DNA from: a virus
Direction: 5' to 3' (one strand)
IMG/VR virus record: IMGVR_UViG_3300018405_000005
Coordinates: 1-42,093 of that record
DNA: 42,093 nt
The notes below the pieces were generated by a model. That model was not told the DNA's origin and ran no database searches. It saw only the letters and a list, made by a program, of their open reading frames with translations. Shown in pieces: positions 15,858 through 23,570 of this stretch (positions are counted from its first letter, which is position 1; the number at the start of each line of letters is the position of its first letter). A program made the translations under genes and the position numbers.

Positions 15858-16194
15858 CAGGGTATTCCTCGCTGTAGTAAGTTGAGAAGAAGACACCATT
15901 TGAGTACACTGGCAAGCCTGAAGCACTCAATCCAAGCAGCACCTGACGTCCTGCAAATGACGGCTTGAGGTATGTTGAGCCAGCACGTGGTGTGAAGTTA
16001 TCACGATTGTAAGCTCTGCCATCACTGAACAGGAAGCCCAAGTCACCAGTTGGGCAACGGAATGTCTTTACTAGCGTTGGAATAGTGTCCAAATCAAGTG
16101 ATTCAAGCATCTCACGAGTGATTGCGTCTACTCCAGTGTTTGGATTGGCTGGCTTTTCAAGCAAGCGGATTTGTGCATCAGTTAGTTTGCGCAT
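15850..16194 (-). CDS. Hypothetical protein, 114 residues
   Basis: A 114-residue protein beginning MRKLTDAQIRLLEK and continuing as a probable beta-rich domain (GDLGFLFSDGRAYNRDNF... VLLGLSASGLPVYSNGVFF). The family is not recognised. It follows the 61-residue membrane protein in the cluster with three bases between them. Confidence 0.6.
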   Translation of the reverse strand: MRKLTDAQIRLLEKPANPNTGVDAITREMLESLDLDTIPTLVKTFRCPTGDLGFLFSDGRAYNRDNFTPRAGSTYLKPSFAGRQVLLGLSASGLPVYSNGVFFSTYYSEEYPDA

Positions 16195-16197
16195 GTG

Positions 16198-16383
16198 TTA
16201 TTCTCCTTTCATGCACTCAATTGCGGCTGCGAGCAGGATAGTGACCAGAAGTGCGGTGCCAATGCCTGCATAAATGTTACTAAATATGTCTGTCAGGTAG
16301 AAACAAGACAGTACAAATGTGATAGAAGTGATGGCTGGGTAGATATAGTCATTAAAGACTGCTGATTTAAGTAGTTTTGCCAT
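16198..16383 (-). CDS. Small two-pass membrane protein, 61 residues
   Basis: A 61-residue protein with two hydrophobic segments (about 12-34 and 36-56, the second AGIGTALLVTILLAAAIE). Its ribosome site AGGATAG overlaps a copy of the heptamer TATCCTA (16390-16396) that is otherwise concentrated in the repeat region at 16932-17156. It could be an early holin-like, exclusion or host-membrane factor; there is no direct evidence. Confidence 0.6.
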   Translation of the reverse strand: MAKLLKSAVFNDYIYPAITSITFVLSCFYLTDIFSNIYAGIGTALLVTILLAAAIECMKGE

Positions 16384-16388
16384 TGCTT

Positions 16389-16733
16389 CTATCCTATCAA
16401 TGTTGAGTATTTAGGCGAGTAAATCTTGATGCCATCAATGCGAGGCGTGTCCATATAGCTGCCACCAGTCGATGCCTGCTCTGATTTGTACCATTCTAGG
16501 AAGTTACTAAACTTGAGCCAATCAGTGCAAATGTATGTTTTGCCATTGCCATCACAAGCATACTCGAAAAGCTTTGTCCATTGCTTGTATATCCGCTTTG
16601 TTGTGATGTCTCTTGATGCTCCTTTGATGTCCATAACAGCACCAATACAGCGCATCTTCCTTTGTACAGGTCGCTCCAGATATAATGTAACAGCATCCTC
16701 AGAAGGGTGATGCTTAATCATGTGTTTTGCCAT
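16389..16733 (-). CDS. Hypothetical phage protein, 114 residues, possible HNH/AP2-like remnant
   Basis: A 114-residue basic protein. The segment YKQWTKLFEYAC... YICTDWLKFSNFLEWY resembles the W..M...C...C..W..FSNF..W pattern of phage HNH/AP2-like endonuclease accessory domains, but no catalytic histidines are arranged as in HNH. The likeness is weak. GGAGG lies five bases before the ATG, one of the best ribosome sites in this arm. It is the first gene after the repeat region at 16741-17170. Confidence 0.6.
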   Translation of the reverse strand: MAKHMIKHHPSEDAVTLYLERPVQRKMRCIGAVMDIKGASRDITTKRIYKQWTKLFEYACDGNGKTYICTDWLKFSNFLEWYKSEQASTGGSYMDTPRIDGIKIYSPKYSTLIG

Positions 16734-16740
16734 GTTGACC

Positions 16741-17170
16741 TCCAGCGGAGTTTTAAGGTTATAGGGTTACGGGGATAATAATAGCCTACCTATATAGATA
16801 AGTAAACTAGGCTATTCTCGTAAACCTCCTGTTGTATACGAGGCGTTACCCCTTACCTAGTACCTTTATAAGCCTACTAGGTAAAGGCTCTTAGAATCGC
16901 TTAGAGCGATTAAATCGCTTATCCTCCCGACTATCCTATTTATCCTACGAGTATCCTATTTTAGTAGGATAAAGGAAGTCTTTGATTTATAAGGGGAAAT
17001 AGGGGAAAATCCCTACCATCCTATTAATCCTACAGGGGTGTGTGTGCGCAGGTGCGAGAGAGAGAACAGGGTAGGCTAGGATAGTAGGATAGAAAGAGTA
17101 AAATAGTAATAGAATTAGTAACTTATATATCCTACTACTATCCTACTACTATCCTATTTATCCCCTAGCC
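16741..17170. repeat. Gene-free repeat region with iteron-like heptamers and inverted repeats; candidate replication origin or control region
   Basis: No credible gene lies between 16734 and 17175. The left half has three perfect inverted repeats: AATAGCCTA/TAGGCTATT (16780-16788 with 16808-16816), TACCTAGTA/TACTAGGTA (16854-16862 with 16875-16883) and AATCGCT/AGCGATT (16895-16901 with 16905-16911). The right half has the heptamer TATCCTA at 16932, 16941, 16952, 17128, 17139 and 17150, and its complement TAGGATA at 16965, 17077 and 17085. The core ATCCTA also occurs at 17018 and 17027. The last three are spaced exactly 11 bases. TG and CA steps are rare apart from a short TGTGTG block near 17038-17058. 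Clustered repeats at helical spacing are typical of initiator or regulator binding sites. Confidence 0.75.
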
Positions 17171-17175
17171 AGCCC

Positions 17176-17862
17176 TTATGCCTTCATGATTTTTAGGGCT
17201 TCTGTCTGAGCATCAGCTGGTTTGATGCCTTTTGCATCCACAAATTCTTGTAGTGCTGACAGCTTGTCTAGCTCGTTTTGCTCCAATCCTTCCTTGTCAA
17301 AGTTGCTAAGGTGCTGGCGAATTAGTGTGATAGTCTTGAACTCTCCCTTGGCAATCTTAGCAAATAGGCTGATTAGCTCTTTCTTTGCGTTGCGCTCCTG
17401 TTCTGGCTCTGGCTCTGCCTTAGCTTTCTTGCTAGTGCCAGTCGCTTTCTTCGCTGTGCTCCCACCACTTACAGAGCGGAGTACTGTCTCACCAGAGCGA
17501 ACTGTCTCTGCCAGCGCCCAGATATTAAGGTAATGAGTGAGGTGGTTCTTGACGTTGTTAGTAGTCTCGCCGTATTCCTCTGACTCACCCATGATGAATG
17601 CCTTGGCATCTGCCTCGCTTCGAGCATCCTCAGCCAGCCAATTGTAGTAATCTGCTGCGAACCCGCCTGCTGCCCTCTTAGCCTTTTGTGGCTGTGCTTC
17701 CTTCCAAGCCTCATTAAGGTCTTTGGCTGTGTCACCTCGCTCTTTACCCCAAGCTAGGTAGATGTCTTTGGCTCCTGCTATTCCGCTATTAATAGAAAGT
17801 GTAGCTGCCTCTGAGATAGTAGAAGCGGATGTAAGGTCTTTCATTAGTTCTAAGATAGTCAT
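17176..17862 (-). CDS. Early protein of unknown function, paralogue of the 4942-5526 product
   Basis: A 228-residue protein, first of the leftward arm. Residues about 66-120 (GFAADYYNWLAE... GETTNNVKNHLTHYLNIWALAE) match the C-terminal domain of the protein encoded at 4942-5526. A charged linker (about 140-162, KKATGTSKKAKAEPEPEQER) separates this from a helical C-terminal domain (about 163-228, KKELISLFAKIAKGEF... DEL-type helices). It is encoded between the divergent control region and the repeat region, so it is made first and could be a regulator or initiator acting at the nearby repeats. That role is inference. The ribosome site AAGGA lies before the ATG. Confidence 0.75.
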   Translation of the reverse strand: MTILELMKDLTSASTISEAATLSINSGIAGAKDIYLAWGKERGDTAKDLNEAWKEAQPQKAKRAAGGFAADYYNWLAEDARSEADAKAFIMGESEEYGETTNNVKNHLTHYLNIWALAETVRSGETVLRSVSGGSTAKKATGTSKKAKAEPEPEQERNAKKELISLFAKIAKGEFKTITLIRQHLSNFDKEGLEQNELDKLSALQEFVDAKGIKPADAQTEALKIMKA

Positions 17863-17919
17863 AAGTATTCCTTAGTATTCTTTAGTATTCGATTGCTGAC
17901 CTCGTTGGCCAGTGAGATA

Positions 17920-17948
17920 ACTATACGATTATTTGAGACAAAAGGAAA
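17920..17948 (-). promoter_or_regulatory. Weak promoter candidate for the leftward arm
   Basis: On the minus strand TATAGT (17920-17925) makes a good -10, with TTTCCT 17 bases upstream as a poor -35. Other AT-rich -10-like boxes lie at 17978-17990. The real start of the leftward arm must be in this region, but its position is not settled by the sequence. Confidence 0.3.
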
Positions 17949-18003
17949 GAACAATTTGCTATAAGAAAGTGGCTGGATATAACCTTATAGTATAAGCGGT
18001 CAG

Positions 18004-18084
18004 TGGGAGGGGGAGGGGGTAAATTCAGGGGTCAAAGGCAGGGTGTCTACCTCACGCAATTTTCTCACACTTTTCACCCTCCCA
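18004..18084. other. G-rich tract with distant C-rich complement; possible G-quadruplex or hairpin
   Basis: The plus strand carries runs GGG, GGGGG, GGGGG and GGGG between 18005 and 18031, which fits a four-run G-quadruplex pattern. TGGGAGGG (18004-18011) is an exact inverted repeat of CCCTCCCA (18077-18084), so a competing 8-bp hairpin is possible. It lies about 85 bases upstream of the rightward promoter. Confidence 0.5.
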
Positions 18085-18168
18085 GTACAACACCAACCCC
18101 AAAAATATAATATTATAGAAAATAACACCGTACGCTGTACTCTATATAAATTATTTTTAAACTGCACC

Positions 18169-18197
18169 TTGACTTTTCAGGCGAAAAGAGTTATACT
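18169..18197 (+). promoter_or_regulatory. Sigma70-type promoter for the virion gene arm
   Basis: TTGACT (18169-18174) and TATACT (18192-18197) are separated by exactly 17 bases and lie 31 bases before the first virion gene. This is the best-matching promoter in the window. It suggests the structural arm is read by host RNA polymerase, in agreement with the absence of a phage RNA polymerase gene. Confidence 0.8.
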
Positions 18198-18228
18198 CGG
18201 GGTAGAACTGGTAAGTGTGGTGGACACA

Positions 18229-18627
18229 ATGAATCTTGAAGCAAAAATCAAAGAAAGAGCAGCTGAGTTTGAGAACCTCTCAGAAGACGAGTGTGTTCAA
18301 CTTGTGCTGTGTGCTAAGGCACTTTCACTTGATGAGTGCTTTGATTTCTTGTTGATTGATAAAGAAACATTGTCTCCATCGGAAACAAAGTTTGCTCAGC
18401 TGTTGCACAAGCGTGGTCGTGCAATTGGCGTGAAGGATGCAGCAGACAAATTGTTTGCACACATGGCTACTCGCAATGGCGGTCAATCCGCGCTTGAATA
18501 CCTCAAACAGTTTTCCGGTGATTTCTCTGTTGAGGTTCAACCTGCTGGCGGGAGTGGCTTCCAGTTCAACGTAACAATTCCTGAGCCAACGGCTAAAACT
18601 GAAGCTAAGGTATCAACTGGACAATGA
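18229..18627 (+). CDS. Probable terminase small subunit
   Basis: A 132-residue helical, acidic protein (NLEAKIKERAAEFENLSEDECVQ...) directly before and coupled (ATGA overlap) to the large terminase. Its size, position and helical content suit the DNA-recognition subunit that selects phage DNA for packaging. No helix-turn-helix can be claimed with certainty. The open frame extends upstream to 18043, but that part lies across the promoter and is not translated in the main transcript, so the ATG at 18229 is chosen despite a weak ribosome site. Confidence 0.7.
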   Translation: MNLEAKIKERAAEFENLSEDECVQLVLCAKALSLDECFDFLLIDKETLSPSETKFAQLLHKRGRAIGVKDAADKLFAHMATRNGGQSALEYLKQFSGDFSVEVQPAGGSGFQFNVTIPEPTAKTEAKVSTGQ

Positions 18628-20045
18628 TTGTAAATTATGTCGCATCACCTACCATGGCTCGGTTCCATAACAGTCCTGCGTTTGTTCGCAGTCTGTTTGG
18701 CCCAATCGGGTCTGGTAAGTCTGTTGCATGTGTTATTGAAATGTTGCGTATTTCATTCCAAGTGCAAGAGCCAGAGTACAACTCTGACTATCCATTTGGT
18801 GTTCGAAAGAGTCGTTGGGTAGTGGTTCGTAACACATATCGAGAACTGATAGATACCACTATCCAAACATTCTTTGACTGGTACCCTGAATCTCAGGGCT
18901 TGTTCCACAAGCAGGATATGAAGTTCACAACTATCCAGCAATTGCCAGACGGCACTACTGCTCATGTTGAATTTCTATTCCGTGCTCTGGACAAGCCTCA
19001 GGACATCAAGAAGCTGCTATCGCTGGAAGTTACTGGTGGTTGGCTTAATGAGGCTCGTGAGATTCCAAAGGCTATCATGGATATGTTGATTGGTCGTTTG
19101 GGTCGTTACCCACGTAAAATCAATGGCAAAGGTGGTGCTACTCGTCACTGTCTGATTATGGATACCAACCCACCAGATAGTGACCATTGGTACTACAAAG
19201 TGTTCGAGGTCATGAAGCCAGAAGGTTATGAGATATTCTATCAACCATCTGGTTTGTCACCAGAAGCGGAAAACATAGCCAACCTTCCAGAAGGCTACTA
19301 TGAGAAGATGCAATCTGGTAAAGACCAAGAGTGGATTAACGTTTACGTTCATGGGCAGTATGGTTTCGTGCAAGATGGTAAGCCTGTTTGGCAAGAATAC
19401 AAAGATGACATTCATCACACTGATGAAGACATTCCTGTTCCAACGTCCATCCCAATCACAATTGGTATTGACTTTGGTTTGACTCCTGCTGCTATCTTTG
19501 GCATCAGAACGCCAACTGATCAAATCTGTGTATTTGATGAGCTCGTTGCTGAAGATATGGATGCGAAGACATTTGGTCGTCTGTTGAAACAGAAAATCAT
19601 GTCTGAGTATCCAAACCATACATTTGATGTTTATGGCGACCCTGCTGGTGACTTTAGAGCACAGAGTGACTCATCCACTCCATTCATGATGCTATCATCT
19701 GCTGGGGTCGCCGCCACTCCAACCTGGACTAATGACCCAGTGATTCGGATTGGCGCAGTGTCTCAGGCACTTAAACGACTTGATTCAGCTGGCAACCCTG
19801 GCTTTATCATTGGTCCAAAAGCAAAGATTATCCGCAAAGCTATGGCTGGCGGTTACAAGTATAAACGTTTACAGGTGTCTGGTGAAGAACGCTACATGGA
19901 CAAACCTGATAAGAACCGTTACTCTCACCCTGCTGATGCTCTTCAATATATGGCACTTGGCATGGGTGAAGGAACAACACTAATAGCGTCAGAGAACTCA
20001 GGCAAAGAACTTGATTACAGCCACGCTAACAAGGGTATTGTATAA
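18624..20045 (+). CDS. terL: Terminase large subunit (packaging ATPase-nuclease)
   Basis: A 473-residue terminase. Its ATPase domain has Walker A GPIGSGKS (26-33) and an acidic catalytic segment GGWLNEAREIP (about 137-147). The nuclease domain shows IGIDFG (about 274-279), YGDPAG (about 333-338) and HPADALQYMALG near the C-terminus, each with an aspartate expected at the metal site. It pumps DNA into the prohead through the portal and cuts it at the end. It is followed at once by the portal gene (TAATG overlap). Its sequence style is close to podovirus headful-type terminases, but the packaging mode is not proven. Confidence 0.95.
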   Translation: MIVNYVASPTMARFHNSPAFVRSLFGPIGSGKSVACVIEMLRISFQVQEPEYNSDYPFGVRKSRWVVVRNTYRELIDTTIQTFFDWYPESQGLFHKQDMKFTTIQQLPDGTTAHVEFLFRALDKPQDIKKLLSLEVTGGWLNEAREIPKAIMDMLIGRLGRYPRKINGKGGATRHCLIMDTNPPDSDHWYYKVFEVMKPEGYEIFYQPSGLSPEAENIANLPEGYYEKMQSGKDQEWINVYVHGQYGFVQDGKPVWQEYKDDIHHTDEDIPVPTSIPITIGIDFGLTPAAIFGIRTPTDQICVFDELVAEDMDAKTFGRLLKQKIMSEYPNHTFDVYGDPAGDFRAQSDSSTPFMMLSSAGVAATPTWTNDPVIRIGAVSQALKRLDSAGNPGFIIGPKAKIIRKAMAGGYKYKRLQVSGEERYMDKPDKNRYSHPADALQYMALGMGEGTTLIASENSGKELDYSHANKGIV

Positions 20046-22210
20046 TGGCAAAACAACTAGATGATGAACAAGTCTTATCAATAATCAGTCGTGAGCTTAA
20101 TGCCTCTGTTGGTGGTGATAAGTGTGCAATTGATAAGAACCGACAGGATGCAATGTCAGCCTATCTTGGTGATAAGGGTGAAGTTGTTGAAGGTCGCTCA
20201 TCAGTTGTATCAACTGACGTGGCTGATGCTATTGAGTGGATTATGCCTGAGGTTGTTAAGGCATTCACTCAGAACAATGAGGTTGTGACATTTGACCCAA
20301 CTTCCGCAGATGACATTCGTCAAGCGGAAATTGAGTCACGTTATGTTTACGACACTCTGATGAAGGACAACAATGGCTTCATCACCTTGCATACATTCAT
20401 CAAAGATGCATTGTTGCAAAAGAATGGCTTCATCAAAGTCTTCTATGAAGACAACACTGAAGTAAGCAAGGAAAGCTACACTGGATTGACTGAGCCAGAG
20501 CTTGAAATGCTTAATGCTGACCCTGAGTTAGAAATCACTGGCCTAACAGAAACAACCTTTGAAGATGAGAGTGCATCAATCACAACTTATGATGTGAACT
20601 GTATTCGTCGTCGCTTTGATGGCAAAGTAACTGTCATCCCTGTTGCACCAGAAGACTTCCGCATCAATAAGAAGCACAACTCAGTAGATGTGAATACAGC
20701 TCGATTCTGTGCTCACACAATGCTGAAAACAAAATCTGATTTGCTAGAAGATGGCTTTGATAAGAAAATTATTGATGACCTACCTGATGAATCTGATGAA
20801 GAAAGCACTCGCAGCGACTACCGCTTTGCGATGATGGGTGAAGCAACCCAAGGTGCTTTCAACAATGGTGATGAATCACAGACAATGTATGAAGTGTCTG
20901 AGTGCTACATCCGTATGGACATTGATGGTGATGGCATTGCTGAGCGCTGTAAAGTTACAGTTGCTGGTATTGAAAGCCCAACACATGTCCTTGAGATTGA
21001 AGAAGTAGACAGCTGGCCATTTATCTCTGCTACTGCTATCTTAATGTCTCACAAATTATTTGGTCTGTCTATCTATGACCGCTTGAAAGAAATCCAAGCA
21101 CAGAAGACAGCCCTATGGCGTAACATGCTTGACAACATGTACCTGCAGAACAACCAGCGTACAGTAGTTGTTGAGAGCATGGTTAACCTGGATGACCTGC
21201 TTGTCTCGCGTCCTGGTGGTATCATTCGTGCTAAGACCAAAGATGCAGTGCAGCCATATGTGACTCCACCGCTAGGACAAGATGCATACCGAATGATGGA
21301 TTATCTCGACCAGGTTCGCGCAGGTCGTGCAGGCGTCTCTCCTGAAGGCTCTATCCATGATACAGCAATGGGAGATAGTGTTGGCTCTCAAGGTCTGGAA
21401 AAGCTATTAAGCCAGAAGGAAGAACTTGTTGGGTTGATGATTCGTGTCTTTGCTGAGACTGGCATCAAACCACTTTGTAATAAAATTCGTGACTTGCTTG
21501 TCAAGCATCGTGATGTTATTGACAACTATGAGTTCCGTGGTGAGTGGATTGAAGTCAATCCATCAACCTGGACTGCTCGTACTAAGTCAACTGTCAGAGT
21601 TGGTACTGGCTCTGGTAACAGAAAAGAGCAGGCAGCTGCTATCATGCAAGTTCTTGGCTTCCAAGAGAAGGTTCTACAGAACCCTCAACAAGCACTTGTA
21701 ACCGAGCAGCAAGTGTTTGCAGCCCTTAATGACTTTGCTAAGTTCTCTGGCATGCCAGGTGTTGGTGCTTACTTCCTAGACCCTGCCTCTCCAGAGGGTC
21801 AACAGAACAAAGCCCAAGTTGATGCAAACAACAAGGCGCAACAAGAAGCTGAACTTAAAGAGAAGCAGCTGCTTGCTCAAACTCAAGAGAAGATTGCTCA
21901 AGCTGAAACAACTAAGGCGATTGCTGCTCAACAATCTGTCGAACTTAAAGCACAGCTTGAGAATCAGAAACAAATGCATGAGCTTGAGAAGTCCCAATGG
22001 GATACTGAGCTCAAAGCACTTAAACAACAGCTTGATGAAGCTAAGACTCTTGGTGACCAAGAGATTAAACGAGAGCAAATTGCTCATAGCTACTATCAAA
22101 CTGATATGACTGCTGCTGTTGCATATGCTCAAATGGAATACCAGCAGGAATCAAAAGAAACTGGAGAGAAAGCAGATGATAGACGAGAGAATAGCGAAGC
22201 TGGAGATTGA
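20045..22210 (+). CDS. Portal protein
   Basis: A 721-residue portal, large like those of P22 and SU10-type podoviruses. The conserved start region reads GRSSVVSTDVADAIEWIMPEV (about 52-72, only part needed for recognition), then a run typical of the clip and wing (KDALLQKNGFIKVFYE). A long Gln/Lys/Glu-rich helix (about 600-690) fits the C-terminal barrel that projects into the capsid. It forms the dodecameric DNA gate to which terminase docks. Its end overlaps the start of the following gene by 35 bases. Confidence 0.93.
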   Translation: MAKQLDDEQVLSIISRELNASVGGDKCAIDKNRQDAMSAYLGDKGEVVEGRSSVVSTDVADAIEWIMPEVVKAFTQNNEVVTFDPTSADDIRQAEIESRYVYDTLMKDNNGFITLHTFIKDALLQKNGFIKVFYEDNTEVSKESYTGLTEPELEMLNADPELEITGLTETTFEDESASITTYDVNCIRRRFDGKVTVIPVAPEDFRINKKHNSVDVNTARFCAHTMLKTKSDLLEDGFDKKIIDDLPDESDEESTRSDYRFAMMGEATQGAFNNGDESQTMYEVSECYIRMDIDGDGIAERCKVTVAGIESPTHVLEIEEVDSWPFISATAILMSHKLFGLSIYDRLKEIQAQKTALWRNMLDNMYLQNNQRTVVVESMVNLDDLLVSRPGGIIRAKTKDAVQPYVTPPLGQDAYRMMDYLDQVRAGRAGVSPEGSIHDTAMGDSVGSQGLEKLLSQKEELVGLMIRVFAETGIKPLCNKIRDLLVKHRDVIDNYEFRGEWIEVNPSTWTARTKSTVRVGTGSGNRKEQAAAIMQVLGFQEKVLQNPQQALVTEQQVFAALNDFAKFSGMPGVGAYFLDPASPEGQQNKAQVDANNKAQQEAELKEKQLLAQTQEKIAQAETTKAIAAQQSVELKAQLENQKQMHELEKSQWDTELKALKQQLDEAKTLGDQEIKREQIAHSYYQTDMTAAVAYAQMEYQQESKETGEKADDRRENSEAGD

Positions 22211-22451
22211 TGCTGCTTTAGGTGATCAGAAACGTCAAATCTTCAATGATCACATTAAGCCATTTATTGAAGCAAAAGAACGCGTGCTCTTTGAAGCATT
22301 TCAGAATATTCATGCCCAAGACATTGCCAAGCTGCAGGCAATTAAAATGCAGCAAACTGTATTGGCAAGTCTTGAAGCATATTTCCGTGAGTATATCGAC
22401 ACAGGTAAACTCGCAAAACATGAACTGGAGAAGTTAAATGAGAATCAATAA
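22176..22451 (+). CDS. Small helical protein between portal and scaffold
   Basis: A 91-residue, almost entirely helical protein (IDERIAKLEIDAALGDQKRQ... HELEKLNENQ). GGAG lies before the ATG; the gene overlaps the portal end and the scaffold start (14 bases). Its size and place suggest a capsid assembly helper. No family is recognised. Confidence 0.7.
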   Translation: MIDERIAKLEIDAALGDQKRQIFNDHIKPFIEAKERVLFEAFQNIHAQDIAKLQAIKMQQTVLASLEAYFREYIDTGKLAKHELEKLNENQ

Positions 22452-23559
22452 AACTGCTACCTACCTCCGCCCTGAATACTACCAGCAGTTTGAAGAAGGT
22501 AGTGACCTTGGTGGTGCTCAGGCGCAAGATGTTGAGTCACGAGTCGAGCAGGCACTGTTCGGCGGCGATGAAGCAAATACGGATGCTGATGAAGTACCTG
22601 GTGACGACGAGCTTGATGCTCTATCTGAAGGTGACGACTCAGAAGCGGAAGAAGATGATGCTGATATCGATGATGACACCGAAACTGACCAAGAAACTGA
22701 TGGTGAAGACGGTGATGTGACTTTGGCAAGTGCACTTGGTCTGGATGATGACAAGCTGACATATGACGAAGAAGGCAATGTTGTCTTCAATGCACTCATT
22801 GACGGTGAGACTAAGCCAGTAACCATTGATGAACTTGTTAAGTCCTACCAGCTAGAAGGACATGTTAATAACAAGTCTATCAAGCTGGAAAATGATCGTA
22901 AGGAATTTGAACAAGTCCGTGATCAAGCATACAATGAGCTAGCAACTCGTTTGCAAAGTGCTAATTCTTTGGTTGAGGCAGCGACTCAAAGTCTAACTGC
23001 TGAATTCCAAGGTATTGACTGGGATCAATTGCGTTACTCAGACCCTGCTGAATGGGCTGCACAACGTCAACTATTCCAAGAACGTGCTGCGCAAATCGAG
23101 CAAGCAAAAGCTCAAGTGGCTCAAGGCCAACAACAGTTGACAGAAGAGCAGCAACAACAGGTGCAGCAACAACGTCAACAGTTTATTGAAGGTGAAATGA
23201 GCAAGATGATTGCTGATAACCCTTCATGGTCTGACCAAAATGTTATGGCTCAAGAAGTTGGTGAGATTGGTAAGTTCTTAAATGAGCACTATGGCTTTAG
23301 CCCTGAGGAAGTTGCAAACAACATGGATGCTCGCTTGATGCGATTAATCCAAGATGCACGCAAACTCCACAGCGGAAAACAGTCTGTTCAGAAGAAGAAA
23401 ATTCCAGACAATATTCCAAAGTTCCGTAAGCCTGGACAAAACAATGGCAACCGTGCATCACTTGCTAAGGCTCGTGAAGCCAAAGCTCGTAAGCAAGCAA
23501 TCCGTAAATCTGGTGGCTCTATTGATGCAATCGCTGCCGCAATCGCTGACCGAATGTAA
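22438..23559 (+). CDS. Scaffolding protein
   Basis: A 373-residue protein with a very acidic, Asp/Glu-rich N-terminal part (about 40-95), a long Gln-rich coiled-coil middle (about 190-255, many Q repeats) and a basic C-terminal tail (KAREAKARKQAIRKSGG). This charge layout and its place directly before the coat protein are typical of phage scaffolds, whose basic C-terminus binds the coat protein during prohead assembly. Identity by sequence family is not certain. Confidence 0.85.
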   Translation: MRINKTATYLRPEYYQQFEEGSDLGGAQAQDVESRVEQALFGGDEANTDADEVPGDDELDALSEGDDSEAEEDDADIDDDTETDQETDGEDGDVTLASALGLDDDKLTYDEEGNVVFNALIDGETKPVTIDELVKSYQLEGHVNNKSIKLENDRKEFEQVRDQAYNELATRLQSANSLVEAATQSLTAEFQGIDWDQLRYSDPAEWAAQRQLFQERAAQIEQAKAQVAQGQQQLTEEQQQQVQQQRQQFIEGEMSKMIADNPSWSDQNVMAQEVGEIGKFLNEHYGFSPEEVANNMDARLMRLIQDARKLHSGKQSVQKKKIPDNIPKFRKPGQNNGNRASLAKAREAKARKQAIRKSGGSIDAIAAAIADRM

Positions 23560-23570
23560 GGAAAAATACA

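Larger units (their letters stand above)
17863..18228. promoter_or_regulatory. Divergent control region between the two arms
   Basis: This 366-base stretch has no gene and separates leftward and rightward transcription. It holds three copies of AGTATTC at an exact 10-base period (17864, 17874, 17884) and an ATATAACCTTATAG motif (17977-17990) also seen before the paralogous gene near 5591. It also has a G-rich tract (18005-18031) with a distant C-rich complement, and the rightward promoter at 18169-18197. Confidence 0.7.

Noticed and set aside
17128-17156. Tandem 11-bp repeats that might suggest a CRISPR array
   Set aside because: The units are too short and adjoining, without spacers; no cas genes are present. 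They fit protein-binding repeats better.
16741-17170. tRNA or other known structured RNA in the gene-free stretch
   Set aside because: The inverted repeats do not make a cloverleaf and no CCA end or anticodon arm is present.
18043-18228. Upstream extension of the small terminase frame
   Set aside because: The open frame continues upstream by 62 codons, but it would start before the promoter at 18169-18197 and has unusual composition; the ATG at 18229 fits better.
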